Shown here: one piece after another, positions 63,592 through 64,000 of the stretch
How positions within the stretch are numbered: the stretch's first letter is position 1
Layout: every line of letters begins with the position of its first letter
Assembly (NCBI GenBank): GCA_035041965.1
Contig: JAPYMA010000232.1
Location: forward strand, 41,453-105,452
Direction: 5' to 3'
DNA from: Anisakis pegreffii
Lineage: Eukaryota; Nematoda; Chromadorea; Rhabditida; Anisakidae
Length of the DNA stretch: 64,000 nt
The notes under the pieces: generated by a model
Database searches by the model: none
Told to the model about the DNA's origin: nothing
The model's input: only the letters and a program-made list of their open reading frames with translations
Program-made: the position numbers and the translations under genes

Positions 63592-64000
63592 CTGAAATTA
63601 TGCCCAACAAATTATAGATCTGGAAATGTTCCGTTGACGTCCCATTTGGCTGTGGCGTTGGCAAGACAAGGGAAAGCGATTTCGTAAATCTTGAGCAAAG
63701 TTGAAATTTTAGTTGTGTAAATTCGCACTTTTCAATTCAGAAAAGAAATCTTCGACGTAAATATCATATGGAATGTGTTGAAAAACTCTATTCCATTATC
63801 ACAAATCATGGAATATTATTGAGGTTGAATTCTGAAAAGTGAAATATCTTCTACTTGACCAACAGTGGAACATATTGAAGGAAATCGGATACTTTAAAGG
63901 AAGTTCGGTTTGGTATCAACATGCAATATCTGAGAGAGACTTCCAGGGTTGTACTGTTTGACGTTCGTCTGCAGCAGAGTTCATTCTAGAGGTGGCAGTT

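Larger units (their letters stand above)
56699..64000. repeat. Right arm of large inverted duplication (runs off window)
   Basis: Reverse complement of 30089-35731, in the same order, with the array enlarged from three to five cysteine exons. It also carries an insertion at about 57195-58670, which holds the membrane-protein frame and AT-rich DNA. The last 120 bp of the window match 30089-30204 inverted, so the arm continues past 64000. Confidence 0.85.

Overview
The window is a piece of nematode chromosome. It is AT-rich and has spliceosomal introns with short TTTCAG-type acceptors. It carries a cuticle collagen with the nematode N-terminal domain, a Rab11 orthologue, and a cluster of two-exon genes for Gly/Tyr-rich secreted peptides resembling the YGGW-type (nlp/cnc-like) peptides of nematode epidermis. 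I saw no bacterial-style operons, tRNA or rRNA genes, or CRISPR arrays. All gene models were built by hand from open frames, GT/AG sites and matching intron phases. None has been checked against transcripts or databases.

Layout. 1-4.7 kb: noncoding, with a 78-bp direct repeat. 4.7-9.9 kb: a seven-exon + strand gene with a C2-like (copine-type) domain. 9.9-15.6 kb: mostly unassigned, with microsatellite DNA. 15.7-16.7 kb: the 3' end of an unrecognised + strand gene, with poly(A) signals at 17.05 kb. 19.7-21.3 kb: rab-11. 22.4-25.4 kb: an eight-exon collagen on the - strand with a long non-collagenous tail. 25.7 kb: a compact palindrome. 26.9-30.2 kb: a repeated ORF-bearing element and two large palindromes.

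From about 30.1 kb to the window end the layout is symmetrical. A left arm (about 30.1-35.7 kb) and a right arm (about 56.7-64.0 kb, continuing past the window) are inverted copies of each other around a 21-kb spacer. Each arm carries a tandem array of about 0.7-kb units. A unit pairs a short acidic phase-1 exon with a terminal six-cysteine exon. Each array ends in a paralogous gene with a 19-residue tandem repeat. The right array has grown to five cysteine exons; the left has three.

The spacer holds a seven-exon GLYAT-like N-acyltransferase gene (37.1-39.4 kb), one exon of a membrane protein, and six - strand Gly/Tyr-rich peptide genes plus a truncated copy (41.4-54.2 kb). Three of these genes lie in a nearly homogeneous 2.39-kb tandem array with conserved TATA boxes. 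The peptide precursors share a signal-peptide exon, a phase-2 intron, and a KR cleavage site just before the glycine-rich part. The general picture is of a rapidly expanding region of small secreted-peptide genes, plausibly epidermal or immune, inside a large inverted duplication.
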